From the NCBI GenBank assembly GCA_963580285.1, contig OY757023.1, positions 84,655,108 through 84,719,107 of the forward strand: a DNA stretch of 64,000 nucleotides. The letters run 5' to 3'. The notes below the pieces were generated by a model, which did no database searches, was not told the origin of the DNA, and saw only the letters and a program-made list of their open reading frames with translations. Origin of the DNA: Lucinisca nassula (Eukaryota; Mollusca; Bivalvia; Lucinida; Lucinidae). Of the stretch, positions 1-10,929 are shown piece after piece. Position 1 is the first letter of the stretch, and each line of letters begins with the position of its first letter. The position numbers and the translations under genes are program-made.

Positions 1-426
1 CGACAAAGTCCCGGATTTTAGTCTTGTTGAACATTAGACACGGGGAACCAGCTTCAAAAGCCCTCCAACTAAGTGTGCGCTCCGCTCAAGCGTGACGATT
101 CGAGCGTCATCACAGGTAAGCATTATTAATGTCCACTACATATAATAGAAAAAACCAAAATCACAGGCCTTCAGGGCAGGTTAACTGGACAAAGAATGAT
201 ATAGATAGTCTTCAAATAGATTATAGTGGTGAGATCCCTTTGTTATGAGTCAAAGTTAGAATACAATACAGAAGCAGCTAATTAAAAGTTCTTATCTGAT
301 CAGAATCCTGTCACATAACAAACAATCCATAAGTCACATATCCATCCAAGATTTTTACAAAATATGGGCTATAAGCCAACAAAAAAGTCAAAATATTGTC
401 CCTGATATCAACACAGGTTTAACACA
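1..426. other. No gene recognised
   Basis: AT-rich sequence. A consensus splice donor (CAG then GTAAGC) lies at 113-121, but no reading frame stays open across the sequence before it on the plus strand, so a coding exon is not supported; a non-coding 5' exon cannot be excluded. The right part probably holds the 3' flank and inverted repeat of the mariner that follows, which I could not delimit. Confidence 0.3.
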
Positions 427-1064
427 TCACGCCCCTCGGTAAATGCCCTCGAAGTACACCCCGTGGCTAGAAATGCAAAGTTTCAGTCGATGTATCCACT
501 TCTTGAAGGCGTCACGGTACGCTGATTGATGCACAGTAATAAGGTACTAGTGAATGACAGATCCAAGTGCCTATCGGGACTGGTATTTCCGCCCAGCAAG
601 GAATGATTTCAGGTTCGGAAACAAAAAGAAATCACATGGGGCAAAGTCTGGGGAATACGGGGGTGGAGGTGGAGGCAAAACAGTTACTTTTTCTTTCTTC
701 AAAACGCCGTACTATTGCGTAGGTATGAGCGGTTGCATTGTCATGTAGAAGACGGACATGTTTAAAACCAGTGGCAGGGCGTCGTTTTTGATAATACATT
801 TTCTATTTCTTCAGTACTTGGTCTTTGTGGTACTTTTCGGTGATGCTTTTGACCTTTTTCACCCGCATTTTTATTGCGACTCCTTCACCAGAGAAGAGGA
901 TTGCATACAGATTCTTCTTTGTCCTCAAAGAACGTTTGGCAAATTATTGGGCGTTTGCTGTGTTTAGTAGCCCAGATCTTATATCTAACCATTCTGAAGG
1001 ACTCAAAATAATGGACCTAGGTATCATCACCTGTGACGACATTGGCAAACTGCTTTTTGGCATA
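427..1064 (-). pseudogene. Mariner transposase, C-terminal part (mariner 1)
   Basis: Read on the minus strand, this is the catalytic half of a Tc1/mariner-superfamily (mariner, DD34D-type) transposase, which would cut and join the element's DNA at TA sites. Visible in order are a VVTGDDT block near 1025-1045 (first catalytic Asp region), IWATK, KKNLYAI, the second Asp block LLHDNATAHT near 740, PPPYSPDFAPCDFF with the third Asp near 650, then AGRKYQSR and the C-terminal HGVYFEG, ending at a stop at 427-429. The frame is broken by shifts near 700-900 and by at least two in-frame TAG codons between 480 and 570, so it is dead. The N-terminal half continues at 3369-3780 beyond an inserted element. 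Identification is secure at superfamily level; the exact subfamily is not. Confidence 0.85.
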
Positions 1065-1234
1065 TTTTTAGCTCACCAGAGCCGAAGGCTCAGGGGGAGC
1101 TTATAGTATAGGCAGTTGTCCGTCGGCGTCTGTGTCTGCGTCGTCCGCGTCTGCGTCGTCGTGTGACGTCAACACTTTTAAACGACATCTCCTCCGAAGC
1201 CGCTAGGCCCATTGGGCCCAAATTTTATCAGTAG

Positions 1235-1790
1235 CATCCTTGGGTTGGGCGATTGAAAGTTTGTGTTTTTTATGAAATTCGGCTCCTTAGTTTGGTTGCT
1301 ATGGCAACTTAGAGTTTCCATAGACTTATAATGGGGAAAATTGAAAAATGGCAATTACTGCCAAGCCGCTGCAGATATATTGACAAAACTTTCATAGAAA
1401 TATTCCTTAGGCAATCTTCTATCTGCCATATCATTTTAGGCCTACTGCTCATTTGTATTGGTTGCCATGGAAACCAAAATGATAAAAAAATAGAAAAAAA
1501 AAATACTTAAAAAATCATCTCCTCAGAAACCGTATGCTCTATGAGGCTGAGAGTTTATGGAAATATTCACCATATTTGCCTTTACAGGTTTTGTGTTTTT
1601 TATGAAATTCGGCTCTTTAGTTTGGTTGCTATGGCAACTTAGATTTTCCATAGACTTATAATGGGGAAATTGAAAACTGGCATTAACTACAAATCCTTTG
1701 CAGATACTTTGACAAAACTTTCATAGAAATGTTCCTTTAGTAAACTTCTCTCAGCCATATGCTTTTATGTCAACCTGGGGGTCCAGAAGA
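1235..1790 (+). repeat. Two ~329 bp direct repeats inside array A
   Basis: A segment with TTTATGAAATTCGGCTC, TTGGTTGCTATGGCAACTTAG and a 'catagacttataatgggga' block occurs at about 1260 and again at about 1589. Each is followed by 'tgacaaaactttcatagaaat'-type sequence. The second copy runs directly into the shorter ~144 bp array. Confidence 0.75.
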
Positions 1791-3290
1791 TTGTGCCGGG
1801 GCCATGCCCCGCCCCCAGTACTTCATAAAATGCCTTATATCTCAGAAACCTTACAGATCCCCACCCCTTAACCATATATATTCTTGTTCCTATTGATAAG
1901 ACACATTCAGTGACACCAACCTGGAGGTCCTCCAGGATGCGCCGAGGCCATGCCCCACCCCCTCCACTTCATAAAAGGCCCAATATCTCGGAAACCATTC
2001 AGATCCCCATCCCTGAACCCTATATACTCTTGTTCCTTATGATAAGACGCATTCAGTAACATCAAACTGGGGGTCCCCGGGGATGCGCAGGGGCCATGTC
2101 CCTCCCTCCATTTCATAAAAGGCCCAATATCTCGGAAACCTTATAGATCCCCACCCCTAAACCATATATATTCTTGCTCCTTACGATAAGACACATTCAT
2201 TGACACCAAATGGGGGTCTTCCGGGGTGCGCCGGAGCCATGCCCTACCCCCTCACTTCACAAAAGGCCATATATCTCAGAAACTGTTCAGATCCCCACCC
2301 TTAAACCATATATGTTCTTGTTCATTATGATAAGACACATTCAGTGACACCAACCTGGGGGTCCCCAAGGATGTGCTGGGGCCATGCCCCACCCCCTCCA
2401 TTTCATAATATCACAATACCTCAGAAACCTTACAGATCCCTACCCCTAAACCATATATATTCTTGTACCTTATGATAAGACACATTCATTGACACCAACC
2501 TGGAGGTCTCCCTGGGTCTTGCCCCACCCCTGCACTTCACAAAAAGCCTTATATCTCAGAAACTGTTCAGAGCCCCACCCCTAAACCATATATATTCATC
2601 TTCCTTATGATAAGACACATTCATTGACACCAGCTTGTGAGTCCCCGGGGCATGCCCGAGCCTTGCCCCACCGCTTGACTTGATTAAAAGCCATATATCT
2701 CAGAAATAGTTCAGATCCCCACCCCTAAACCATATATATTCTTGTTCCTTGCGATAAGACTCGTTCAGTCACACCAACTTGGGGGTCTCTTTGTGCTGAG
2801 GCAATGTGCCCCGCCCTTCCACTTCATAAAAGGCCATTTCAGAAACCATTCAAATCCCCACCCCATATTCATATAATATGTTGTTGTTCCTTATTATTAG
2901 GACACCTACTGTAGAGGTGTCCGCAGGGCCAGTCCTCTCCTTTCCACTTCATGAAAGGATATCTTGGAAACCGTTAAGATTCCCACCCCTAAACCATATA
3001 TATACTTGGTCCTTATGATAAGACACATTTAGGGACAACAATCTTGGGCTTTCCTGGGAACGACAGGGCATGCTCCAACCCCTCCACTTATATCTCCAGC
3101 CATGCAGTTCCCCACTGCTAAACCATATATATTCTTGTTCTTTGTGATGACACATTTAGTGATACCAACCAGGGCTCCGTTGGGTCCATGCCCCACCCCC
3201 TCTACTTCATAAAAGGCCTAATGTTTCATAAACTGAGTCCACATGGGTGCTCATTTGGATATGGGGGTTCATTTGGCAGATTACAATGAT
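1775..3290 (+). repeat. ~144 bp tandem array (about 10 units) in array A
   Basis: Each unit carries 'ccatgccccaccccctcc', 'acttcataaaaggcc', 'atatctcagaaacc', 'agatccccacccctaaacc', 'atatattcttgttcctta' and 'gataagacacattcagtga'. The last marker recurs near 1895, 2041, 2185, 2330, 2477, 2610, 2753, 2890, 3020 and 3148, a spacing of about 130-147 bp. Units are diverged by substitutions and small deletions. The repeated minus-strand peptides it can encode are by-products of the repeat. Confidence 0.85.
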
Positions 3291-3368
3291 ATCATGTTAA
3301 AATACATGGCTGCAATTGGGCAGTGCCCACCTGAGCTCTGGTGAGCATAGTGGCCCATGGGCCTCTTG

Positions 3369-3780
3369 TTTAAACATTTGAAGCACCTTTTTGGCCACTT
3401 TAACCCGTTGCCTTTTTGCTTGCCAGTCAGTAGATGTGGCACCCATCTAGCTGAAAACTTTTTGACTTTCAAATGCTTCTTCAAAATAAGGTGAACCGTT
3501 GATAGTGATATGCCTACCTTCGTGCAATATCATGAACTGTAAATCTGGCATCTCCTTCAATGCTTTCCTTTATTTTGGAAACGATTTCTTTACGAGATGA
3601 AGATTTTGGCCTACCTGATTTCGGTGCATAATAATGGGCTCTACAACAGACCCAAATTTCTTATTCCTCCGCCGAACTGTGTCATAAGATACAAAAGAAG
3701 GTCCAACAGCAGTAGAAATTTCAGTCATCAGCTTCTTCAAAGAACAACCAGGTTTTGAGCAAGCTTTGATGTAAAAAGGA
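3369..3780 (-). pseudogene. Mariner transposase, N-terminal part (mariner 1)
   Basis: On the minus strand this encodes the DNA-binding half of the same mariner: YIKACSKPGCSLKKLMTEI and GPSFVSYDTVRRRNKKF (first helix-turn-helix, near 3670-3765), a SGRPKSSS-like linker reached by frameshift (~3590-3610), a second helix-turn-helix around 3490-3580, and the hallmark KKFSARWVPHLLT (~3430-3470). It stops at the border of array A in KRCFKCL, and the missing continuation is found at 1064 and below. The start codon is not preserved: the next repeat (3781 on) begins where the first 10-25 residues should be. Frameshifts near 3490 and 3600 add to the damage. Confidence 0.85.
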
Positions 3781-4085
3781 AGTAGAGGCAATGATCAAGA
3801 ATCGATACAATTAACCCACAGCTCCCATCAGAGACACCAAAGGGACAGAAACACAAACACGAAGCAACAGACCCCAACGGAAACACCAACAGCGGAAAGC
3901 CAAAAGGACAGTTACTTTCCCACAAAATGGCCAAAAGGCTATCCAAAATAAAATAATATAAGCGACACAAACACCCAAAGACAAACCGTAACAAAAATAA
4001 ACCGCGACAGAAGATCCGCCTTGGAACGGTCAGCGGAACAGAATTCTACTGGGGGGCTTTAATCGATTTTACGTGGCCACTTAAG
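3781..4085 (+). repeat. Dispersed repeat Q, copy 1
   Basis: About 300 bp starting 'gcaatgatcaagaatcgata' and containing 'cagttactttcccacaaaat', 'aaaccgcgacagaag', 'cgccttggaacggtcag' and a G run before 'ctttaatcg'. Related copies lie at 28795-29095 and 61985-62245. All three are partly open on the minus strand, with hydrophobic residues, but share no recognisable domain. It abuts, and probably truncates, mariner 1. Confidence 0.7.
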
Positions 4086-4225
4086 CCCGTATTTCATCTT
4101 TTTAGTCGACGCTTCTATATACCAACTATTTTTACAGCAGTGGTCAATGATTGCGTGTATTCATGTCTTACATTTGGTCTAACATGTACATTTATACAAT
4201 ATTGTGTAGATATTAAATAGCCCTA

Positions 4226-5022
4226 TACAAGAGGTAGAAGAAAGTTGTTTTATTTAAAGACTGTCTTTAAATTTAAAGACTGTCTTTAAATTTAAAGACG
4301 TTTTAGTCTGTAAATTTAAAGACTTACGCAAATAAAATAATGAAAATGGTGTAAAACGGAAAAATCGTACTTTGCTGTTTATAGTAATTTGGCCGTTATC
4401 TATGGAATATTTAATTATGTGTAACTGCAAATTATATAGTTGTCTCTATTTAATTAAATTCCTTCCACCATAATTGAAGAGTTCTCAGAAAAACATGTTT
4501 TGTAATAAGATTCACTGGTAAAATGAACTCAGGAATGAATGTGTATAACGATTTTATCATTTTGTCAATATACCGACCTCTCACTTCGACAGACAGTTTT
4601 TTTTACAACTAAAATTGATGAAAGTTTCAGACGCACTACAAGAGTTAAATGTCCGAAAACGAAATGACGTCAGTACGAATCTCATCTTATGTTCGACCTT
4701 TGACAGATATTTCCTCTCTTACTGCGAACTTTCACGGCATTTGTGGTCTAAGGGAAGGAACTGTTTTGTTTTATTTCTTAATTATTTCTATCATTAAAAC
4801 GATATTAAAAGACAATACAATATATGCAGTCTATAGCAACGCACCTTTTATTAATGAGATGAAGACTGAGGCTGCGTATGAGAATGAGATTTTTTTCGTG
4901 TTACATCATTTTCATGATTTTCCTTTGTGTTACTCATTGTTAGTCTTTAAATTTACAGACCAAAAAGTCTTTGAATTTAAAGACAGTCTTTAAATAAAAC
5001 AACTCTCTTCTACCTGTACAAG
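4226..5022. mobile_element. TIR element J with TACAAG target duplication
   Basis: A 785 bp element at 4232-5016. The left end AGGTAGAAGAAAGTTG and the right end (complement CAGGTAGAAGAGAGTTG) continue inward as inverted repeats of about 90 bp built from 'tttaaagactgtctttaaa'. The hexamer TACAAG flanks both ends (4226-4231 and 5017-5022), a likely target-site duplication. The interior has short open frames only and no transposase, so it is non-autonomous. Superfamily not assigned. Confidence 0.75.
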
Positions 5023-5529
5023 TATGTGTTGGTTTTGATCGTGCCCCGCGTGGATATCGATCTAGAGGACAATAAGCAATCCTATTCAAAAATCCCTCGT
5101 AATTTATCTAGTCATCTTGACATACAGACTTTTTATTATTTTTATCTATTCCTTTTTTCTTTTCTTTTTGGTGGTAAAGTTTTCATTTGAGCAGTTGTGT
5201 TTGCGTCTAAGAGTACCTCCAGCCAATGTTCAAAGTAGAAATAAGAGAGTTTTACTCAGAAACAAATGTCGGTTTTGGAGGACCACACTGGTGTCGTGAC
5301 CTCAACATTTAGATCCATGACCTCTAAATGTATCGGGAAACTGCGAGAAAATGCTTTATACTATTACCGTGGGATAAAGCCGGGTGCATTTCCCGATTAG
5401 CTGATTAAATTTCTCCGCTTAAAATACATTACAATATACTTCATTACATGTACTTTCCATTACTTATTATGACCTGCGGTATCCAGTTGCCTCCGTCGTA
5501 TTATAAGTGCTTCTGTCACTCTAGCGACA
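5023..5529. other. No gene recognised
   Basis: Sequence without recognised repeat or coding content. Short open frames here show no domain, signal sequence or splice context worth calling. Confidence 0.3.
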
Positions 5530-5762
5530 GTTTAACCCATTTATTACCAGAAACCCCAAAACGGATACCCTGGCAAACCGTGCAAGCCCGGATCAGACGC
5601 CGCGGAACGCGGCGTCTGATCAGGGCCTACACTGTTTGCAAAACGTTCAGCCATTTTCTTAACCAATTTTGAAGAAAACACAACCTGACACCCCTTAATT
5701 TTGAAATGGACTCATGCTATATATACGGTGGAAGATTCTCTTTGGTACAAAAAGCGTTAATA
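5530..5762 (+). mobile_element. Hairpin MITE K, copy at 5.5 kb
   Basis: Begins 'tttaacccatttattaccag' and carries a near-perfect palindrome around GACGCCGCG/CGCGGCGTC (5592-5622) flanked by inverted 'gcaaac.gtg' and 'cactgtttgc'. It ends in 'tttggtacaaaaagcgttaa'. The same core occurs at about 14.5, 26.0, 40.2, 44.6, 50.2, 52.7 and 56.4 kb. Non-coding. Confidence 0.7.
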
Positions 5763-6350
5763 AACTCGATTTACATCTTCACGTCTGAGTTAATAGTACG
5801 CGGGTGCCTTCCAATAACTAGACTGATTCAGTAACTGAAATTTATCAAAAAATAGTCAGGGTCATAGAAACTCCACATAAGGTCAGCCTGTGTATTCGGT
5901 GTACTCAGATTAACAGAGTACTTGAAAATTAAGTTCAGCGAACAGCGATTGGTCAAATCATATTGCGGATGAGCATGCCGTCCGCAGTCTGATCTGTCCT
6001 ATCCTTCTTCATATAAACTGTCATTAAAGTACTTTGTTGACTGGTTATTCAGTGTACGAGTACGGTTGTATCAAATTTAGATTATGTTTCCCTGAAGATG
6101 AGATAATATGCTTAAATGTTTGAATGGCTTTGTACGGAGTCAGTGGTGTAAAACGTTTTGATAGATGTAATATTTATTTTCTCATCCGGTCGGAAAAGCT
6201 TACTTTATCATTGCTGCATTATACACCTTTGGACAATAGCCTAAAAAATATAGGTAAGTTTTACTTTTTTCTATGTCGGAGTAACAACTGTGATTTGAAT
6301 GATAAAAAATATATTGAATACGTAAATCAACCACAAATAAATTAATTAAC
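5763..6350. other. No gene recognised
   Basis: AT-rich; no supported coding or repeat structure. Confidence 0.3.
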
Positions 6351-6354
6351 TAAT

Positions 6355-6397
6355 CAATCTGTCAGTCAATTAATACATCAATCAGTCAATCAATCGG

Positions 6398-6430
<33 letters not shown>

Positions 6431-6650
6431 TGTCTAAGTAACAAATTCAAAACCACACACAAACACACACACACAGCAACGTTTATTTAACCTTCCTGAG
6501 GGGGTGGGGGGGTAAATAATGATAACGAATAATATTTTTTATTTATTTATTTATTTATTTATTTCAACTATCAGATATTATTTTATGACAAAAATCTGAA
6601 CGAACAGCTTTTCTTAATTCAATTTTTTTTTTTTTTTTTTTTTTTCTTGC
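6355..6650. repeat. Microsatellite cluster (CAAT)n, (CA)n, (ATTT)n, (T)n
   Basis: Within 300 bp lie an imperfect (CAAT)n tract (about 6360-6431), (CA)n near 6454-6474, (TTTA)n near 6536-6566 and a pure T run of about 20 near 6625-6645. Confidence 0.9.
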
Positions 6651-6773
6651 AGCCATCTCAATGCGCGGCAGTTTACAAGTAGTGTTAAGGTCATAGGTCA
6701 TTTCGCGAAATTGAAGTAAAGTACAAACAGGTATATTTGATAAGAGAGAGAGGGGGAGAATAACAAAAGGTTG

Positions 6774-7053
6774 CATTACGAAAACGCGCCTATACAAATG
6801 CATAGAAAACTTAACCGCCGAAAAAAACTAAAATTTTAAGATGAAAAATTGTGATAGTTTTCTTATTTCTGCTCAAACTATAGAATGTGGGTACTTGTTA
6901 GAACCGCCACATCGAGGCGGTTATAACGAGTACCCACAATCTATATTTTAGAGCAGAAATGATAAAAATTAGGTTTACCCATGTAAACCCCAGTTTTGCT
7001 CTTTAAAAGACGGGTTCAAGGTGGTCACAATTATATAGGCGTGTTTCATGATG
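6774..7053 (+). mobile_element. Hairpin MITE A, full copy
   Basis: A 280 bp element with ~20 bp inverted ends (CATTACGAAAACGCGCC at left; complement of CATCATGAAACACGCC at right). The centre is a long palindrome: 'cttatttctgctcaaa' ... GAACCGCC / GGCGGTT ... 'gagcagaaat'. A second imperfect hairpin (AACCCCAG... GGGTT) lies in the right arm. It is followed 31 bp on by a second copy in the opposite orientation. Confidence 0.9.
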
Positions 7054-7084
7054 GGATTTAAAAGGATATATTAAGTGTCCTTAC

Positions 7085-7366
7085 GATCACGAAAACACTC
7101 CTATATAATTTTGACCCCATTGAACCACACTTTTATACAGTAAAACTGGGGTCGACAGGCGTAAATCTTATTTTTCTTATTTCTGCTCTAAAATATAGAT
7201 TGTATGTATCCGTTAGAACCGCCTCGATGAGGTGGTTCTAACGAGTACCCACAATCTATATGTCGAGGAGAAATAAGAAAAATATCACAATTTTTCATCT
7301 TAAAAATTTCGTTTTTTCGGCTGTATAGTTTTTACAATGCATTTTTATAGGCGTGTTTTCGTAATG
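7085..7366 (-). mobile_element. Hairpin MITE A, inverted partner
   Basis: Same family as 6774-7053 but inverted, with ends GATCACGAAAACACTCC and the complement of CATTACGAAAACACGCC. The central palindrome (GAACCGCCTCGATGAGGTGG) is nearly intact. Together the two copies could form a foldback with ~280 bp arms. Confidence 0.9.
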
Positions 7367-7371
7367 CTTTC

Positions 7372-7628
7372 AAGAACACATGATGGGTGGAACAACTTTC
7401 ATAACGTAGTACGTTACAGCACCAACTACGCACGTGCATTACATGTCTTGTAAAATTGTATTTTGAAACACCATGTTACCAAATACGTGTAGGCGCATAC
7501 GGGGTAAATACGGACAGTTGGATGCGAATGTGCATATCATGAAGTGTCCTTGCTTTTCTTCAGAACACATTATGGTCGAACCACTTTCATGACGCAGTTC
7601 GTGCCAGCTCCAACTATGCATGTGCATT
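7372..7628 (+). repeat. ~188 bp tandem repeat hosting element N
   Basis: 'aacacat.atgg', 'aactttcat.acg.agt.cgt', 'caactacgcacgtgcatta' (about 7420-7438) recurs at about 7560-7628 with a period near 188 bp. A third, truncated unit starts at 9440 ('atgtcttgtaaattgcatt', 'catgttaccaaatacg', 'ggtaaatacggacag'). The third unit is separated from the second only by the TTAA element N. Confidence 0.8.
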
Positions 7629-9439
7629 AAGGTTCCTCAATACATTTGCACAAGAAAAATATAGGTGTGAGATTTGCATGTTATTTTTTCCCCAAAATAT
7701 GATCCTGATTTCCTTTTAAAGTGCCTGTCCTGGAAGAAAAAGGTCTGGAGATACCAACGGTTATTACAGCAAGTACTTTCTTGCATTAGCTACATCTATG
7801 TGCCTTTGCAAATAAATGCAATTCTGTATTTTCACTTTTACCAGGAAAAAAATGAAACTGCTTTCTAGCCTTTTTACAAGTCACAAAAAAAAAGCTGCGG
7901 ATCAATAGTTCACATCAAACACTAGCGTCTCGGACCAAGCTTTCTATCAAAAAGCCTACCTAAATTGAAAACCAGAAAAAAACTTTGACATGTTTTTCTT
8001 CATGGGCGCCGCCATTTTCTTTTTTTGCGGTAAGTATGAATGCTCAAAATGCTCATCATTTATGCATTTCACATTTAATTTTGCCCATCATCAATGAATA
8101 CACCTTGAAAATTCAGCTATGTAGCTTTCTCCCTGCATACAGCATTATGACATCGCCTATCTTGGAAGCGTGTCATCACTGATAAATAATTATTATTGTA
8201 GCTGTCAAATTGGGTAGATATCCAGCTTGCCAACTAAAATTGTATTCATACGCCTTGGAACTAATTTCCAAAAAATAACGATAGTACACCATTGTTTTTA
8301 ATTTAAAACGTAATATTTATATTTGAAACTGTCTTGCAACTAATTTCAGGTACTTTCTAACATAATTTGTTTGTTACTTTATGAAAAGTATGCATTCATT
8401 TTCCGAACTATTTTTATCTGTAACATTGTCCGGATTGTGTTGTTCGGTCCAGTGACAAGTAAACAGATTGAAAAAAAAATAAAATTTTGAAGCTTTTTTC
8501 ATCAAAACATATTACATGCATTGGGCTTCTGTGAGTTTTAACCAGCCTACACATTGGTAAGTAGGTGACACAACAGATCATCTAATAGATTAGATAAATA
8601 TAACCTTTGTGTTGTCCAGAAGCTCACCTGTCCAAAAATCACTGATTTGTTTATGGTGGCTCATGTGAACCAATGTAACAAACCAATGGGTAAAAATCAT
8701 GTCTATACCATTGCAGTTATTGGCAGTTGCACAAAGTTCCTGGTTCTGAACAGGCTGCTTTCAGTCCTTCATTTCAAACATGGGGATAGACTGTTGGCTT
8801 CTCTTAATTTCAAATTTTTGCTTTTGATTTATCAAGTATCAAATCACCCGTCCTGTAAACACAATCAGTAACACAGTGAAACTTTGGTGCAGTGATTGCA
8901 TGAATTGTTATAAATTGCATGACTGAAATATATAAAATGAATAACTGAAAGCACCAAAGAAGGGCAATCATTTTTCAAGCTAAATGCAGGAGATTTCAAC
9001 ACCTCAACCCAGTCAATGAGCTTGTTGCCAAATTGGCAGAACTGGTCATTTTGGGCTACCATACACTGAATTTAAAATAGTACCAGGTGAGATAATTACA
9101 TTTTTTTAATTTTTGGGAATCATTAACTTTCAGTACTATTTAGGTATTTTATTTGAAATTCCTCTGTTGCAGTGCCTAAAGGCAACCTTGAGCCACATTT
9201 CTATGATAGTATTTTACACATTGTGGTTCTGTGGATTGAGATATCATTTTTTTGCAAAACCATGGAAAAAATGCAAAAAATTACTAAAATGGTGACTTTC
9301 GAATAAAAATCTTTGGCTTCCATATTCTTACATTTACATGGACTACCATCTGATGAAAAATCTTTTTGGGTAATTATTTGCAAATATGATTTTTTCAGTA
9401 CCTCAAATATAACTAAGTAACTGTATTGAGGAACCTTAA
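7627..9439. mobile_element. TTAA-target element N (piggyBac-like, non-autonomous)
   Basis: A 1.8 kb element flanked by TTAA (7627-7630 and 9436-9439). The inverted ends are a perfect 14 bp pair: GGTTCCTCAATACA (7631-7644) and TGTATTGAGGAACC (9422-9435). It interrupts a tandem repeat whose neighbouring unit shows the intact site ('gtgcattacatgtcttg' at 7431-7447), so the insertion is well supported. No transposase was recognised in any frame; the short open frames inside have no domain. TTAA targeting is the hallmark of piggyBac-type transposases, which would have to act in trans. Confidence 0.8.
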
Positions 9440-9559
9440 ATGTCTTGTAAATTGCATTATAGATGAAACATCATGTTACCAAATACGTAAAGGGTGATTC
9501 CGGGTAAATACGGACAGAGGTGTAAATACGGACAGATGGATACGAATATGCATGCATAT

Positions 9560-9826
9560 CATTACGAAAACACGCCTATACAAATACATTGTAACCTTTA
9601 TCGCTGTAAAAATAAAAATTTTAAGATGAAAAATTGTGATATTTTTCTTATTTCTGCTCAAAATATAGATTGTGGGTACTCGTTAGAACCACCTTATTGA
9701 GGCGGTTCTAACGAGTACCCACAATCTATATTTTAGAGCGGAAATAAGACAAATAAGGTTAACGCCTGTAAACTCCAGTTTTACTACATGTATATAAAAG
9801 TAAGGTTCAGTAAGGTTTTCGTGATG
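9560..9826 (+). mobile_element. Hairpin MITE A copy
   Basis: Ends CATTACGAAAACACGCC and the complement of CATCACGAAAACC. The central palindrome around GAACCACC/GGCGGTTC is well preserved. It truncates the third unit of the ~188 bp tandem repeat. Confidence 0.85.
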
Positions 9827-10007
9827 TTCGGTCGCCAGTTGTGTGACGGAGTTATCGTTCAATTCTCTATTAAACTGTACATTCGAGTTTTCTACTGCGA
9901 GCCTTCACACGATTACATCCCTTTTGGAATAACGTAATCTACCCGCGCCATTCGGAACATCCTTGCCTTCTTTTTATTTTTGTAAAAAAAAAAAAAAAAA
10001 AAAACTT

Positions 10008-10646
10008 GGAACCCTTGAAGGGACATGCAATTTATTTTAATATGTTGTACGAACAAGATAACATATTATCTTGTTTGCACAACATATATCTTGTCCGGAC
10101 AACATAATATCTTGTGCGCACAACTTAATATTTTCAGCGCACAAGATATTATCTTGTGCACACAAGTTCTTATCTTATTCGCACAACATTTTATCTTGTT
10201 CGCACAACAGATTATCTTGTTTGCACAACATAGTATCTTGTTTGCACAACATAGATCTTGTGCGGACAACATGATGTCTTGTGTGCACAAGATATTATCT
10301 TGTTCGCACAACTTAATATCTTGTTAGCACAACATATTATCTTGTTAGCACAATTATACCGCACAAGTTCAATGTTGTGCAAACAAGGTCTGTAATATGT
10401 TTGTGCAAACAAAATATGTTGTGCGAACAAGATAATATGTTGTGCAAAGTTGCGAACAAGATTATAATTTGTGCGAACAAGATATTATGTTGTCTGCACA
10501 AGATATATTATTTTGTCCATACAAGATAATATCATGTGCGCACAACATATTTTTTATGCGCACAAGATAATATTTTGTTCGCACAACTTAATATCTTGTT
10601 CGCACTACATATTATGAAACAGATTGCATGTCCCTTTCCGGGTTAC
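10008..10646. mobile_element. TIR element I, palindrome-array core
   Basis: Ends GGAACCCTTGAAGGGACAT (10008-10026) and the complement of GTAACCCGGAAAGGGACAT (right), each followed by GCAAT. Between them about 580 bp consist of ~28-30 bp units mixing 'acaagataatat', 'gttgtgcgaacaaga' and their complements, so almost every unit is a small palindrome. The left half is written mainly on one strand, the right half on the other. The long open frames on both strands (repeats of CAQ, LFAQH, NKI and similar) are by-products. The termini match those of element H at 26.9 kb. Confidence 0.8.
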
Positions 10647-10925
10647 GTAAAAGCGGAAGAGTTTGAAAGAAAACTTTCTTAGTCCGACTTAAGTCTTTTA
10701 AACTCAAACGTTACTAATAAAATGGATGTTAAACAAAGCTTGGTTTATTTAACTTTTATGTTTCAGATACTTTTTCAAGTAAATAAGAATTATTCCGGTT
10801 TTATCAGATAAAATGTAAACTGTCCGTATTTAACCAGCTGTTTTTGCATATCGAAAAAAAAAAGACAAATAGAATCTTGACAATGCTAGCATAAAAGTGT
10901 TTCTGACAAATGCATGTCAGAATCC
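10647..10925. other. No gene recognised
   Basis: AT-rich spacer without recognised features. Confidence 0.3.
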
Positions 10926-10929
10926 TTCA

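Larger units (their letters stand above)
1065..3368 (+). mobile_element. Tandem-array element, Helentron/HINE-like (array A)
   Basis: A 2.3 kb non-autonomous element inserted in mariner 1. It starts TTTTTAGCTCACC; an 11 bp motif GCTCACCAGAG (1071-1081) is answered near the right end by its complement CTCTGGTGAGC (3336-3346). A short hairpin (GAGCC-gaa-GGCTC) follows the left motif. A perfect GGCCCATGGGCC palindrome (3352-3363) precedes the terminal TCTTG. The body holds a CGTC-rich stretch (1115-1165) and two kinds of internal repeats. There is no coding sequence. The same end structure recurs at 17.66-19.47 and 23.26-25.94 kb. The T-rich junctions on both sides of the mariner fit insertion at a T/T site. 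Assignment to Helentron-like rolling-circle elements is inference from known bivalve families. Confidence 0.75.

Noticed and set aside
1..115. Coding exon before the GTAAGC donor at 116
   Set aside because: No frame is open across it and no acceptor or start is visible.
4649..4993. 114-codon open frame
   Set aside because: It runs into the terminal repeats of element J and has no domain; chance open frame in AT-rich DNA.
10025..10430. Overlapping open frames on both strands with CAQ/LFAQH or CANKI repeats
   Set aside because: They lie wholly in the palindromic units of element I. The repeated peptides follow from the DNA repeat and appear on both strands equally.
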